Numbered from the stretch's first letter, positions 47,217-56,775 are shown. The stretch is DNA of 64,000 nt from JAHEFU01 sp041395205 (GCA_041395205.1 JAWLAZ010000001.1:930001-994000), one strand, 5' to 3'. Notes: generated from the sequence alone by a model not told the origin. Made by a program: numbers and translations.

Positions 47217-47395
47217 CAGTCCCGCGCAGCAGGACTGACCAGGGGTTCCGCATCCCGCCGCAGGCAGGATGCGGCAAGGCAATCGGCCGTTGGAGATATC
47301 CCGCCGCAGGCAGGATGCGTCAAGGCAATCGGCCGTTGGAGATATCCCGCCGCAGGCAGGATGCGTCAAGGCAATCGGCAGAAGGTGATGCCATG
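47217..47395. repeat. REP-like hairpins and 46-bp tandem repeat
   Basis: GGTCAGTCC/GGACTGACC hairpin at about 47214-47240, then GCATCC/GGATGC hairpin, then three units of 46 bp (CCCGCCGCAGGCAGGATGCG core) starting at 47254, 47300 and 47346. The same two hairpins recur in inverse orientation on the far side of the RAYT gene (49409-49853). Confidence 0.8.
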
Positions 47396-47419
47396 CCACA
47401 GACAGGCACTCGGACAGTG

Positions 47420-47862
47420 TCAGCCCCCCAGGACTTCCTCCAGCCGGACTTCACTGAAGCTGCCTGCTGAACTGAATGGCCATGCCGCAGCGGATTCCAC
47501 CAGTCCGGCCTGGACCGGATTCTCGTGGATGTAGCTGACGGTCCGGCGCAATTGGTCCATGTCCCGCATCACCCTGTCGAAGTAGGCGCGTTGCCAGAGT
47601 TTTCCTGTGTTACTGCACAGACGATTTATTCTGCGGGCGGACAAGGCCTTGATCTGATTGACAACCTTGCCGAGTTCATGGCCCCTGATCTGGCGGGTCA
47701 GCAGATGAACATGATTCGGCATCACCACCCAGGCCAGTGGACAGTGGGTTGTTCCGGCGTTCGTCATGATCGCATTGACAACTTCTGATGCATTGGATGG
47801 AATACGCAGCAGACAGCTACCCGCTCCCCGGTCGAGCTTCCAATCAAGCCGTTGAAAAATCT
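47420..47862 (-). pseudogene. RAYT (REP-associated tyrosine transposase), C-terminal part
   Basis: Y1-transposase domain with the HUH motif MPNHVHLL and catalytic Tyr in TVSYIHENPVQAGLV. The frame runs upstream as RLDWKLDRGAGSCLLRIPSN, a RAYT signature, and is cut at 47862 by the ISL3-like insertion. Its N-terminal portion continues at 49142. Confidence 0.88.
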
Positions 47863-49141
47863 GCCTCTTTCAAATTTCGAGTGGGTAAGTCAGAATCGTT
47901 CCGTGTAGAAATTCTTGAGAAGGTGGACGGAGCGGATGCAATCGGAGCAGTTGTTCGAGGCGGCCCTCGGGGTCGGAAGTCCCTGGTATGTGCGTGAGGC
48001 GCGTTTCGATGCGGCTGCGCATACCCTGACAATCGCGGTGGATTTCCGCAGCGGCAGCCGCTTCCCGCACCCGCTGGCGGCCGGGGAACATCCTGTGCAT
48101 GACACGCAGCTCAAGCGCTACCGGCACCTCAACTTCTTCCAGCACGAATGCTTCCTCGAAGTGCGGGTGCCTCGCGTCAAGCTGCCGGACGGGACGGTCA
48201 AGCCGATGTGCCTTGGGCCGGACGGTCGAACGGGTTCACCCTGCTGTTCGAGGCGCTGGTGCTGTGTCACATGCCCTTCGCCGCCGTGGCCCGCATCGTC
48301 GGGGAGAGCTGGCACCGTGTGGCGGCGATTGCCGAGCGCTATGTCGAAGATGCGCTTGAGCAGGCGGACTTCTCCGACGTGCGCAGTCTGGCAATCGACA
48401 ACCGCGTGGCACGCGTGCGAGTATGTCACCATCGCCGCCGATGCGCAGAAGCGCAGCGATTCGTGACGGACAAGCGAAGGTGTTGCATCGAGCGCCTGGC
48501 GGCGGATCTGCTGGCCCACGGTGGAGACCCGCAGCAGGTGCGGGCGGTGAGCATTGACATGTCGCCGGCCTACATCAGCGGTGTGACGCAGCACCTGCCG
48601 CAGGCCGCCATCACCTTGATGACTACCATGATCGCCTGCGATCCAGGGCGCTCGATCAGACGCGGCGCATCGAGCAGCGGCGCTGCCGGGAGCTGAAGGG
48701 GCAGCGCTGGAACCTGTTGAAGGATTACCGCAGGCTCGGAGAAGCGGCACGCAGGGAGCTGGAGGTCCTTGGAGAAGATGACAACAACTGCGCACGGCCC
48801 GCCGGGAGAGGGGAGATCCTGCAGCGCAGGCAGGTCAACGTGGTACGGGGCATGCTGCTGCAATGGTGTACGAATGTGATGCGCTCAAAGGTGGAGCCGA
48901 TGAAGGCCGTCGCCAGAATGATCCGCAGGCACCTGGAGGGCATCGTGGCCTGGACGCGCAGCCGCCTGACGAACGGTTTCCTGGAAGCGCTCAACGGGCT
49001 GTTCCAGGCTGCCAAGCGCCGGGCGCGGGGCTACAAGAAGCTGTCAACGATCCGCACCGTGATCTTCCTCATCGCCGGAAAACTGGACTTCAATCAGCTC
49101 AACCCGCACTTGGCCTGACCCACACGGAATTCAATAGAGCC
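47863..49141 (+). mobile_element. ISL3-like insertion sequence inside the RAYT gene
   Basis: 1279 bp bounded by imperfect terminal repeats (about 20 of 27 positions match; GCCTCTTTC... and complement of GGCTCTATT...). An 8-bp direct duplication AAAAATCT lies on both sides (47855-47862 and 49142-49149), the size expected for ISL3. Removing the IS and one duplication rejoins the RAYT frame region. Confidence 0.85.
47936..49118 (+). pseudogene. ISL3-family transposase, multiply frameshifted
   Basis: ATG 47936 after GAGAAGG. The N-terminal domain (ARFDAAAHTLTIAVDF, CLGPDGR) shifts near 48228 into NGFTLLFEALVL, VGESWHRV; again near 48410-48465 (EYVTIAADAQKR then FVTDKRR); then the DDE segment RAVSIDMSPAYISGVTQHLP; further shifts near 48640 and 48695; and the intact end (INVVRGMLLQWC-like, VEPMKAVARMIRRHLEGIV, TNGFLEALNGLFQAAKRRARGY). 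All pieces align in order to a single ISL3 transposase, now inactive. Confidence 0.85.
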
Positions 49142-49305
49142 AAAAATCTCATCCCCGTTGGATCGCGCATTGTAGCCGGATCGAGATTGGCGATAGGAGG
49201 AGCAGCATGCACGAAAGTCAGAAATTGCACTGCGCCGGCGGCATCCAGATGCGGCAGGTTTCCGTGTTTGTAGAAGCCAAGGTGCTTGTCGATGGCATGC
49301 CTTGA
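49142..49305 (-). pseudogene. RAYT transposase, N-terminal part
   Basis: Encodes GNLPHLDAAGAVQFLTF, the typical RAYT opening, and runs to the IS junction at 49142. The start codon is unclear (no ATG in frame close by). It is the missing N-terminus of 47420-47862. Confidence 0.8.
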
Positions 49306-49408
49306 TATTAACAAAAATGTTATTAAATTGCAGCTATTAGGGCGATTGCTGCTGAAACAAGATTCATTCAGCTGGCATTTGATGGATCCGGAAATCATTG
49401 AAACAACT

Positions 49409-49853
49409 GCATCCTACTGACGCGGGATGCAGCACCCCTGGTCAGTCCTGCTGCGCGGGACGAGGTCTGATCCGGCTGCTGCTCAGTTGCCTCAACTTGA
49501 TAATCAGCTGCATCCTGCTGACGCGGGATGCACCCTGGTCAGTCCTGTCGCGGACTGAGGTCTGATCCGGCGGGATTGACACTGACTGACGGGGATTGGA
49601 TCGCACATGATTGCTGCTCAGTTGCCTCAACTTGATAACCGCTGCAGCTGCATCCTGCTGACGCGGGATGCAGCACCCCTGGTCAGTCCTGCTGCGCGGG
49701 ACTGAGGTCTGATCCGGCGGGATTGGACACTGACTGACGGGATTGGATCGCACACGATTGCTGCTCAGTTGCCCCAACTTGATAACCTCTGCAGCTGCAT
49801 CCTGCTGACGCGGGATGCAGCACCCCTGGTCAGTCCTGCTGCGCGGGACTGAC
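49409..49853. repeat. REP-like hairpin array
   Basis: Four units starting at 49409, 49510, 49650 and 49797, each opening GCATCC...GGATGC and followed by GGTCAGTCC-N8-GGACTGA-type hairpins; units 2-4 are joined by spacers with GTTGCCTCAACTTGATAA. It flanks the RAYT gene opposite to the array at 47217, as REP/REPIN elements usually do. Confidence 0.82.
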
Positions 49854-49864
49854 CTCCCGCCCCG

Positions 49865-51691
49865 CTACCCGTCTTCCTGTTCCAGTTCCTCGCGGCGGAT
49901 CTGCAGGGCCAGCTTGTAGGCCCCGATGATGTCGGAGCGCGTGATGATGCCGTAGGGCCGGCCCTCGCGGTCCAGCACCGGGATGCGTCCGATGTGGTTG
50001 TCCTCCAGCATCGCGATCGCCGTATGGCAGTTGTCGGTATGCTTCAGGTAGAACAGCTTGTGGCTGCAGATCGCATAGACGCTGGCGTCCGCCGCCTCGT
50101 CGGCATGGCTCGAGAGGTCGCTCGTCGTCACCATCCCGCAGAGCATGCCGTCCGTGTCCACCACCGGGAAGCCGTGGTGCTGGCTGTCCTCGAAGATCCC
50201 GCGCACCTCGGCCAGCGGCGTGTCCTTGACGATGGTCTCCACGCCGCGGTGCATGGCGCGCGTGACCGGGATGGCCTCAAGGATGTTCAGGTCCTTGCCG
50301 CGTCCGAACTGCACGCCGAGCTTGGCCAGCTTGTGGGTGAACACGCCCTTCTTGCGGATCGAGTAGAACATCACCTGGCTGAGCGTGCCGGCCAGCAGCA
50401 TCGGCAGGATCAGGGTGTAGTTGCCGCTCATCTCGAAGACCATCAGCACCACGGAGAGTGGCGCCTGGGCGATGCTGCCGAAGATCGTGGCCATGCCCAC
50501 GATGGCATAGACCCCGGGCTCGCTGGAGCCGTAGTGCTGGGAACCCGCCACCAGCAGGCCGAAGGCTCCGCCGAGTGTGGCTCCCATGAACAGCGAGGGC
50601 GCGAACTTGCCGCCCGCCGCCCCGCTGCCAAGCGTGACGGAGGTGGCCAGCACCTTGAACAGGCAGAGCAGCAGCAGGAAGGGCACGGGGCTCAGCCAGT
50701 TGACGGCGCTCAGCAGTTCAGCCTCCGGCAGCGGTGTGCCGTTGATCAGGCTTTCCACCACATCGTGGCCGGTACCCATCACCTCGGGGAAGAACACGGC
50801 CGAGAGCGAGACCAGCAGGCCGCCGATCATCGGCTTGAGCTGAGGCAGGATCCGCCAGTTGTTGAAGCGGTTCTCCAGCCAGTGCAGGCATTCCGCGAAG
50901 CCCACCGCCACCAGTCCGCAGACCAGGCCGAGCACCACGAAGATCCACATCTCTGTGAGTGGGACCTTGCCGTAGCTTTCCACCTCATAGATGCGGCGCT
51001 CGCCCATCAGCCCGAGCATCGTCACATTGGCGCTGACGCTGGCCAGCACGATGGCGGCGACGGCCTTCTTGGAGAAGTCGCCGAGGATCAGCTCGAGTGC
51101 GAAGAAGAAGCCGGCGATCGGGGCATTGAACACGGCGCTGATGCCGGCTGCGGCCCCGCTGGCGAGCAGCACGCGGGTGCGCGCCGCGCTGAGGCCGAAG
51201 ATCCGTGAGACATTGGAGCCGATGGTGGAGCCGGCGGAGACGATCGGCCCCTCCGGTCCGACGGAGAGCCCGCTGATGATGCCGATGGTGCTGCCCACGA
51301 ATTCCACGCTGTTCTTGCGCAGGCTCAGGCGTCCGCCGCGGCGCGCCACGCTTTCGATCACCGCGCTGACTCCGCGGAAGCGGCGGTGGCGGCCCCAGTG
51401 CCGGAAGAGGATGCCCACGAGCAGGCCGCCCAGCGGCGGCAGCAGCAGCACGAGCCAGGGCAGGCCGGCGATCACGGACCACTGCGGGAAGTCCCCGTCA
51501 CCGCGCAGGAAGCCGTTGCCCAGCTCCAGGAACCAGCTCCAGGCATAGACCAGCAGGCCGACGATGATGCCCGTGGCCACAGCCAGCAGGTTCAGGTAGA
51601 AGTTGTCGGAAAGCCGGATATTGCGGTTGCGAAGCAGCTCCCCCAGTTCCCTGAACAGTCTGAACCTGCTGAAATACCCGGACAGCTCCAC
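49865..51691 (-). CDS. ClC-family chloride channel/transporter with CBS pair
   Basis: 608 residues from GTG 51691, 8 nt after TACAAT. The ClC core (~20-450) shows GLSVGPEGPIVSAGS with the gating Glu, SGAAAGISAVFNAPIAG, and GSGAAGGKFAPSLFMGA. Two CBS domains (~470-600; VVDTDGMLCGMVTTSDL and VLDREGRPYGIITRSD) likely bind adenine nucleotides and gate the pore. It moves chloride or another anion; bacterial ClCs are often H+/Cl- antiporters. It is divergent from the transferase gene with 42 bp between starts. Confidence 0.93.
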   Translation of the reverse strand: MELSGYFSRFRLFRELGELLRNRNIRLSDNFYLNLLAVATGIIVGLLVYAWSWFLELGNGFLRGDGDFPQWSVIAGLPWLVLLLPPLGGLLVGILFRHWGRHRRFRGVSAVIESVARRGGRLSLRKNSVEFVGSTIGIISGLSVGPEGPIVSAGSTIGSNVSRIFGLSAARTRVLLASGAAAGISAVFNAPIAGFFFALELILGDFSKKAVAAIVLASVSANVTMLGLMGERRIYEVESYGKVPLTEMWIFVVLGLVCGLVAVGFAECLHWLENRFNNWRILPQLKPMIGGLLVSLSAVFFPEVMGTGHDVVESLINGTPLPEAELLSAVNWLSPVPFLLLLCLFKVLATSVTLGSGAAGGKFAPSLFMGATLGGAFGLLVAGSQHYGSSEPGVYAIVGMATIFGSIAQAPLSVVLMVFEMSGNYTLILPMLLAGTLSQVMFYSIRKKGVFTHKLAKLGVQFGRGKDLNILEAIPVTRAMHRGVETIVKDTPLAEVRGIFEDSQHHGFPVVDTDGMLCGMVTTSDLSSHADEAADASVYAICSHKLFYLKHTDNCHTAIAMLEDNHIGRIPVLDREGRPYGIITRSDIIGAYKLALQIRREELEQEDG

Positions 51692-51733
51692 AGCGCGTAA
51701 TTGTAACCGCCGCAGATGTTAGGATAGGCGCGC

Positions 51734-52786
51734 ATGCCCACAGCGGTGTTCGCCGGTCTGCTCTTCATCTCGATGCTGCTCAGCGCCCTGATCACTCCGC
51801 TGGTGGTGCGGCTCTGTCGCAGCTATGACCTGCTGGACATGCCCGGTGAGCGCAAGGTGCATACCTCCGGCACCCCGCGGCTGGGGGGCGTGGCGATCTT
51901 CACCGCGATCTCCGTGGGGATGACGCTCACGACCTTCGGGGTCTGGGGGGAGCTGATCCAGCTCACCGCGGTGCAGGCCCGGCTGATCCCGCTGATCTAC
52001 GCCGGACTGTGCGGCTTCTTCTTCATCGGCTTCTTCGACGACCTGAAAAGCATCCCGGCACTCTGGCGCCTGCTGATGCAGCTGGCGGTGGCGAGTTTCG
52101 TGGTGCTGCAGGGCGGGGCCGTGGGCCTGCGCATCGGCTCCGTGTTCGGCAGCCTGATCCTCCCGGAGTGGCTGAGCGTGCTCGTCAGCGTGCTCTGGAT
52201 CGTGGGTGTGGTCAACACCTTCAACTGGATCGACGGCCTCGACGGCCTCTCCAGCGGGATCGGGCTGATCTGCAGCCTGGCCTTCATGTTCATCGCGCTG
52301 TTCCGCCCGGACCTGCCGAATGCCGTGCTGAGCCTGGCGCTCTGCCTGGTGCTGGCGGGTGCGATCATCGGCTTCATGCCCTGGAACTTCCACCCGGCGA
52401 AGATCTTCATCGGCGACGGCGGGGCCTTCTCGCTCGGCTACATGCTGGCGGTGATCAGCCTGATCGGCCTCTACAAGCAGGCCGCGGTGATCAGCTTCGT
52501 GCTGCCCGTGCTGATCCTCGTGCTGCCGATCGGCGACACCCTGTTCGCCATCGGCCGCCGCCTGCTGGCCCGCCGCCCGATCACGATGGCGGATGACAAG
52601 CATATCCACCACCGCCTGCTGGCCCGGCTCTCGCGGGCCTACCGCAGCCGGATGTCCGAGCCGGACTACGGAGCGCTTCGCGATGAGCTGCTGCGCAGCC
52701 GTGCGCATCGCAACACGGTATTGTCACTTTACGGCTTCGCAGCGGTCTTTGCGCTGATCGCCGTGTTCGTGGGGACCCGCACATGA
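51734..52786 (+). CDS. Undecaprenyl-phosphate GlcNAc-1-phosphate transferase (WecA/MraY superfamily)
   Basis: 350 residues with about ten membrane helices. ATG 51734 lies 8 nt after TAGGAT. Superfamily motifs: DMPGERKVHTSGTPRLGG, FFDDLKSI, NTFNWIDGLDGLSSG, FIGDGGAFSLGY and DDKHIHHRLL. It attaches a sugar-1-phosphate to undecaprenyl phosphate to start glycan synthesis (O-antigen, teichoic acid or ECA-like). Its ATGA overlap with the UDP-GlcNAc epimerase gene argues for a GlcNAc or ManNAc pathway. Confidence 0.92.
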   Translation: MPTAVFAGLLFISMLLSALITPLVVRLCRSYDLLDMPGERKVHTSGTPRLGGVAIFTAISVGMTLTTFGVWGELIQLTAVQARLIPLIYAGLCGFFFIGFFDDLKSIPALWRLLMQLAVASFVVLQGGAVGLRIGSVFGSLILPEWLSVLVSVLWIVGVVNTFNWIDGLDGLSSGIGLICSLAFMFIALFRPDLPNAVLSLALCLVLAGAIIGFMPWNFHPAKIFIGDGGAFSLGYMLAVISLIGLYKQAAVISFVLPVLILVLPIGDTLFAIGRRLLARRPITMADDKHIHHRLLARLSRAYRSRMSEPDYGALRDELLRSRAHRNTVLSLYGFAAVFALIAVFVGTRT

Positions 52787-53910
52787 AGCGCCCGCTCGTC
52801 GTGAGCATCTTCGGCACGCGCCCGGAGGCCACCAAGATGGCTCCGCTGGTGCGCCTCCTGACTGACGACCCGGACATCGACCATGAGCTGATCGTCAGTG
52901 CGCAGCACCGTGGCCTGCTGGATGACGTGCTCGCGCTGTTTGATCTCAGCCCGGCTGTGGATCTCGACCTGATGCAGCGCGAACAGAGCCTGGACTACAT
53001 CACGGCCGGGGTGCTGAGCGGGGTCGGGGCCGCGCTGGACAGGCTGCAGCCGCAGCTCGTGCTCGTGCATGGCGACACCACCACGAGCTTCGCCGCAGCG
53101 CTGGCGGCCTTCCACCGCCGGATTCCGGTCGGGCATGTGGAGGCCGGGCTGCGCACGAGCAGCATCGCCGAACCCTTCCCCGAGGAGTTCAACCGGCGCT
53201 GCGTGGACCTGCTGGCAACGCAGTACTACTGCCCCACGAGCGAGGCCGCTGCCAATCTCGGTGAGGGCCGGATCTGGGGCGGGCAGGTGCATGTGACCGG
53301 CAATACCGCACTGGACAGTGTGCGGCTCGTGGCCAGGCCTGACTACGAATTCCCCGACGAACTGCGCGACTATACGGAACATGTGGGACCGAAGCTGCTC
53401 GTGACCAGCCACCGCCGTGAGAACTGGGGCAGCAACATGGACGGGATCTGCGAGGGACTGAAGGGCATCCTCAGTGACCACCCCGATGCGATGGCCTGCT
53501 TCTGCTGGCATCCCAACCCGCAGCTGCGCAACCAGATCCGCAGCCGGCTGGGCGGGCACGGGCGTGTGCTGCTGACCGACCCGCCGCGCTTCGACGCCTT
53601 CGTCAATCTGCTGCGGGTCAGTACGCTGATCCTCACTGACAGCGGCGGGATCCAGGAGGAGATCACGATGCTCGGGCGCTTCGCGCTGGTGCTGCGCCGT
53701 GAGACTGAACGGCCCGAGGCCCTTGCCGCCGGCTATACCCGCCTGGTCGGCACGCAGCCCGCCGAGATCCGCCGCGCTGCCCATGAGGAACTGCCGCGCC
53801 TGCTGCGCGGAGATTTCCCGACGGCCCCCAGTCCCTTCGGCGACGGACGGGCCAGCGAGCGCATCCTGCAGGCGATCCGCGGCCTGCTGCTGGATGCCGC
53901 TGCCGGATGA
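52783..53910 (+). CDS. wecB: UDP-N-acetylglucosamine 2-epimerase (non-hydrolysing)
   Basis: 375 residues, starting in the ATGA overlap. It interconverts UDP-GlcNAc and UDP-ManNAc. Visible signatures: IFGTRPEATKMAPL, VSAQHRGLLDDVLALF, VHGDTTTSFAAALAAF, HVEAGLRTSSI and PFPEEFNRRCVD, TSHRRENWG and TDSGGIQEE. The pair suggests ManNAc-containing surface glycan synthesis starting on undecaprenyl phosphate. Confidence 0.95.
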   Translation: MKRPLVVSIFGTRPEATKMAPLVRLLTDDPDIDHELIVSAQHRGLLDDVLALFDLSPAVDLDLMQREQSLDYITAGVLSGVGAALDRLQPQLVLVHGDTTTSFAAALAAFHRRIPVGHVEAGLRTSSIAEPFPEEFNRRCVDLLATQYYCPTSEAAANLGEGRIWGGQVHVTGNTALDSVRLVARPDYEFPDELRDYTEHVGPKLLVTSHRRENWGSNMDGICEGLKGILSDHPDAMACFCWHPNPQLRNQIRSRLGGHGRVLLTDPPRFDAFVNLLRVSTLILTDSGGIQEEITMLGRFALVLRRETERPEALAAGYTRLVGTQPAEIRRAAHEELPRLLRGDFPTAPSPFGDGRASERILQAIRGLLLDAAAG

Positions 53911-53945
53911 TTGTCAGCCTGCAGGGGGCGTGGTAAGCTTCACAT

Positions 53946-54596
53946 ATGCCGGACCCCTCCCTTGAAATCCGCAACCTGCTGCAGCAGGACAGGCTGATAG
54001 TGCTCGAGCTACTGGACTCCAGCAACAGGCTGATCTTCGAGCTGGAAACCACGCACCACTGGATCCATCTCACTCTCGAGAACTACAAGATGCTTGCCAA
54101 CATCGGGCAGAACCTGAGCCGGATGCTGGAGGAATGCAGTGGCAACTGGGGCGAGGGAAAGAAGATCTTCCAGCGCGAGGCGGCCATGAAGCTGTTCAAG
54201 ACCGCGCTCGGACTGTACCGGGCCCTGCCGCCGATCAACGCCAAGTATGCGGAGCAGCTATCCCGCCGCCGCCGGCAGCGGATCATGGGCGAGGAACTGG
54301 TTGACATGGAAGGCCTGGACCCGGTTGTCGTGGAAAATGACAAGCAGAAGGCCGGCCGTGAATACGCACGCCTGCGCGAGCTGTTCAGCGGCCTCGAAGC
54401 CCGCATCGCCGAGATCCCGGAAGGGCTGATGCCGGTGCTGCAGGCTCCGGCGGCGGAGCCCAACGGGCATCATGAGGAAAGCGGAATCCCGGGCGTGCAG
54501 ATCGGCGACAAGGTTGCCAGTTCCCAGGCTCCGGCTCAGGCGCCTTCGGAGACTCCCCCGGCCGAACCGGATTCCACCGGCAGCTCACCGCTCTGA
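53946..54596 (+). CDS. Alpha-helical protein of unknown function
   Basis: 216 residues. TTGTCA (53911), 17-bp spacer and TAAGCT (53934-53939) lie 6 nt before the ATG, so it is leaderless and independent of wecB. Helical from 5 to 165 (LQQDRLIVLELLDSSNRLIFEL, a basic RRRRQR stretch), with a Pro/Ala-rich tail. Its C-terminal codons overlap the end of the convergent gene by 61 bp. No family recognised. Confidence 0.75.
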   Translation: MPDPSLEIRNLLQQDRLIVLELLDSSNRLIFELETTHHWIHLTLENYKMLANIGQNLSRMLEECSGNWGEGKKIFQREAAMKLFKTALGLYRALPPINAKYAEQLSRRRRQRIMGEELVDMEGLDPVVVENDKQKAGREYARLRELFSGLEARIAEIPEGLMPVLQAPAAEPNGHHEESGIPGVQIGDKVASSQAPAQAPSETPPAEPDSTGSSPL

Positions 54597-55069
54597 ATGA
54601 TCTGGCGCCGCAGCTTCTCCACCCGTGAGCGCAGGCTCGGCAGCTCGAGCTGCGTGGCATCCGCCAGCACGAACAGATAGGCCGCCAGCACCTCACCGAA
54701 CAGACGGTAGGCCAGCTGCGCCGGATCCCCCGGCGGGCGGATCATCTCGTAACTGAGGAAGCGGTAGTACTCCGCCGTGGGCTGCACGTCGCTGTGCATC
54801 TCCCCGGAGAGCCGGAGTACGGCCTTCCAGAGTGCGGCGATCACCGGCAGTGCACCCTCGGCGAGATTGTTGCCCAGCAGGCAGGAGATCCCGCGGATCA
54901 GCGCGTCGATATGCGAGGCCGAGGCCGCTACGGGGGCCGGCCAGCGCGGATCGCGGGGCAGTGAGTCGTGGAACAGCTCCAGCCGGAAGGGACCGGCCGG
55001 CGAACTGCGCGTGTACATCTCATGCAGGTCCTGCACCGCGCTGATCAGGGAATATGGCACCCACTGCAC
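54536..55069 (-). CDS. Protein of unknown function, convergent with the previous gene
   Basis: 177 residues. GTG 55069 lies exactly 6 nt after TATAAT; the longer open frame to 55381 lacks protein-like content. It is mostly helical (VQWVPYSLISAVQDLHEMY, AYRLFGEVLAAYLFVLADA). Size and fold loosely match its convergent neighbour (both ~200 helical residues), and both 3' ends overlap by 61 bp. Function unknown. Confidence 0.65.
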   Translation of the reverse strand: MQWVPYSLISAVQDLHEMYTRSSPAGPFRLELFHDSLPRDPRWPAPVAASASHIDALIRGISCLLGNNLAEGALPVIAALWKAVLRLSGEMHSDVQPTAEYYRFLSYEMIRPPGDPAQLAYRLFGEVLAAYLFVLADATQLELPSLRSRVEKLRRQIIQSGELPVESGSAGGVSEGA

Positions 55070-55155
55070 GCTAACATTATATGGCAGTGGAGCAGGCCGG
55101 GGCTGCAGGATACGGCACTCATCCACCCGGACTGCGGGACAGGATACATTGAAAC

Positions 55156-56406
55156 ATGCATGATTCAGAGGGACAGCAGGAACAGGGAGCCGACGCTGCG
55201 GCCATACCCCCGCCGCCACCACGGCCGGAGGATCTGCCCCGCAGCAGGCCGCTGTGGCAGAACCTGCTGCTGATCGTCGCGCTGCTGATCGTCGGCAGAT
55301 ATCTCTACGGATTCGCCCGGGACGCCGTGCAGGAGTTCCTGCGCTACGGTGGACGCAAACCACAGCTCCTGAGCGGCACACAGCTGGACTGGCGCCGCCT
55401 GCCCGTCAATGCCAATTACTACGGCCGGGACAGGGTACTGCTGCGCAGCTCAGACGGGAATGCTGACGGGATTGACGAGCTTGCCATGCTGAAGCTGGAT
55501 CTCGTGCGAGGGATGGATGATGACAGCAGCGTGCTCGTGTATCTGGATCCCCAGGGCAGGCGGCTGGCCGGCGAGGGGGCAATGCAGGGAATCAGCAATT
55601 TCAGCGAGGACGTGCAGCTCTGGGACTTTGATGGCGATGGCCGGGATGAGATCCTCGTCTGGACACGTGGGGGTGGCAACAGGGTCGAGCTCTTCAGCGC
55701 CGGGATGCAGAGCCTGCATGTGTTCAACGACTGGTGCCTGCCATCCGGCAGGGCCTGTGCTGACATGGATGGCGACGGCGATGAGGAACTGCTGCTGGTC
55801 AGTCGCGACCGCCGTCGCTATGCCCTGTTCGACCAGCTGGCTCAGTCCATCCTGACCGGGGAGATCGCTGACAACAGCGGGGACACCTATGAAAACTATG
55901 CCACGGCCCTGCTGGTGGACCTGGACGGGGATGGCCGCCATGAGCTGCTGCATGGGGATGCGCAGCTGCTGCAGCTGACGGATGCCGGGGGGCGGACAAC
56001 TGACTATGACACGGGCATGGATCCGCAGGCCGGCAGCCTCTGCCTCATATTGGCAGTGGACGTGGACGGGGATGGCAAGACCGAGCTGTTTGAAGATGAT
56101 GGCAGATTCTGGAATCCGGCGCTGTGTGAACTGCGCCTGCTCGAGCTTCCCGAGGATGTGTACTTCAGTTCGGTGATTTCGCTGCCGCAGATTGCGGCCT
56201 TCGACATCGATGGCAACGGCAGCCTGGAGATCTGCCTGCTGGAGAGTTCAGTTGACAGTTCCGACTTCTGCTGCTTCGCCCGGGATGGCCGGCTGGTGTA
56301 CCATGAGGTATTCCCGGGGGAGGCGCTGGGGATGACCGTGCTGGATGACAACGGCACGCAGCGGCTGTACGTCGGTTGCGGGAATGACATCCGGGTCCTT
56401 CCCTGA
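55156..56406 (+). CDS. Membrane-anchored FG-GAP/VCBS repeat protein
   Basis: 416 residues; ATG 55156 is 5 nt after TACATT. A short Pro-rich cytoplasmic tail (PPPPPRPED) precedes one membrane helix (LLLIVALLIVGRYLYGF). Exported repeats carry the Ca2+ loops DFDGDGRDEILVW, DMDGDGDEELLLV, DLDGDGRHELLHG, DVDGDGKTELF and DIDGNGSLEI. It is a paralogue of 15679-16926 (same order: Pro tail, helix, FG-GAP blades). Likely a beta-propeller that binds calcium and a ligand. Confidence 0.85.
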   Translation: MHDSEGQQEQGADAAAIPPPPPRPEDLPRSRPLWQNLLLIVALLIVGRYLYGFARDAVQEFLRYGGRKPQLLSGTQLDWRRLPVNANYYGRDRVLLRSSDGNADGIDELAMLKLDLVRGMDDDSSVLVYLDPQGRRLAGEGAMQGISNFSEDVQLWDFDGDGRDEILVWTRGGGNRVELFSAGMQSLHVFNDWCLPSGRACADMDGDGDEELLLVSRDRRRYALFDQLAQSILTGEIADNSGDTYENYATALLVDLDGDGRHELLHGDAQLLQLTDAGGRTTDYDTGMDPQAGSLCLILAVDVDGDGKTELFEDDGRFWNPALCELRLLELPEDVYFSSVISLPQIAAFDIDGNGSLEICLLESSVDSSDFCCFARDGRLVYHEVFPGEALGMTVLDDNGTQRLYVGCGNDIRVLP

Positions 56407-56466
56407 ACCTGAAACCGTGCGGCGCGGACCCGCGTCAATTGAATCAGTACTGACAGGGGGTCAGCT

Positions 56467-56775
56467 GTGCTCTTCTTCATCGGACATGTGGTGATGATCT
56501 ACATCGGCGCGTCCTTCGCCGAGCTGGAATACGTTGACATCTGGCGCTGCCTGGTGGTGGCGATCGTGAGCTTCTTCGTGATGCTGGTGCTCGGCATCCT
56601 GCTTTCCCCGCTGCTGCTCGTGCCGGTGCTGTCCGCGGTGTTCGGCAGCGCGGTGCTGTTCCTCGGCACGGCCTGCGCCGCCAAGATGGTGCTGAGCTGT
56701 GACTGGAAGCCGGCCTGGATCATCGGCGCCACGGCGGCGGTTGCCAACCTGATCGGCACGCTGATCTTCGGCTAG
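56467..56775 (+). CDS. Small hydrophobic membrane protein
   Basis: 102 residues from GTG 56467 after CAGGGGGT. About three to four transmembrane helices (LFFIGHVVMIYIGAS, VVAIVSFFVMLVLGILL, LLLVPVLSAVFGSAVLFLGTA, ATAAVANLIGTLIFG). No charged catalytic motif. Unknown function. Confidence 0.75.
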   Translation: MLFFIGHVVMIYIGASFAELEYVDIWRCLVVAIVSFFVMLVLGILLSPLLLVPVLSAVFGSAVLFLGTACAAKMVLSCDWKPAWIIGATAAVANLIGTLIFG

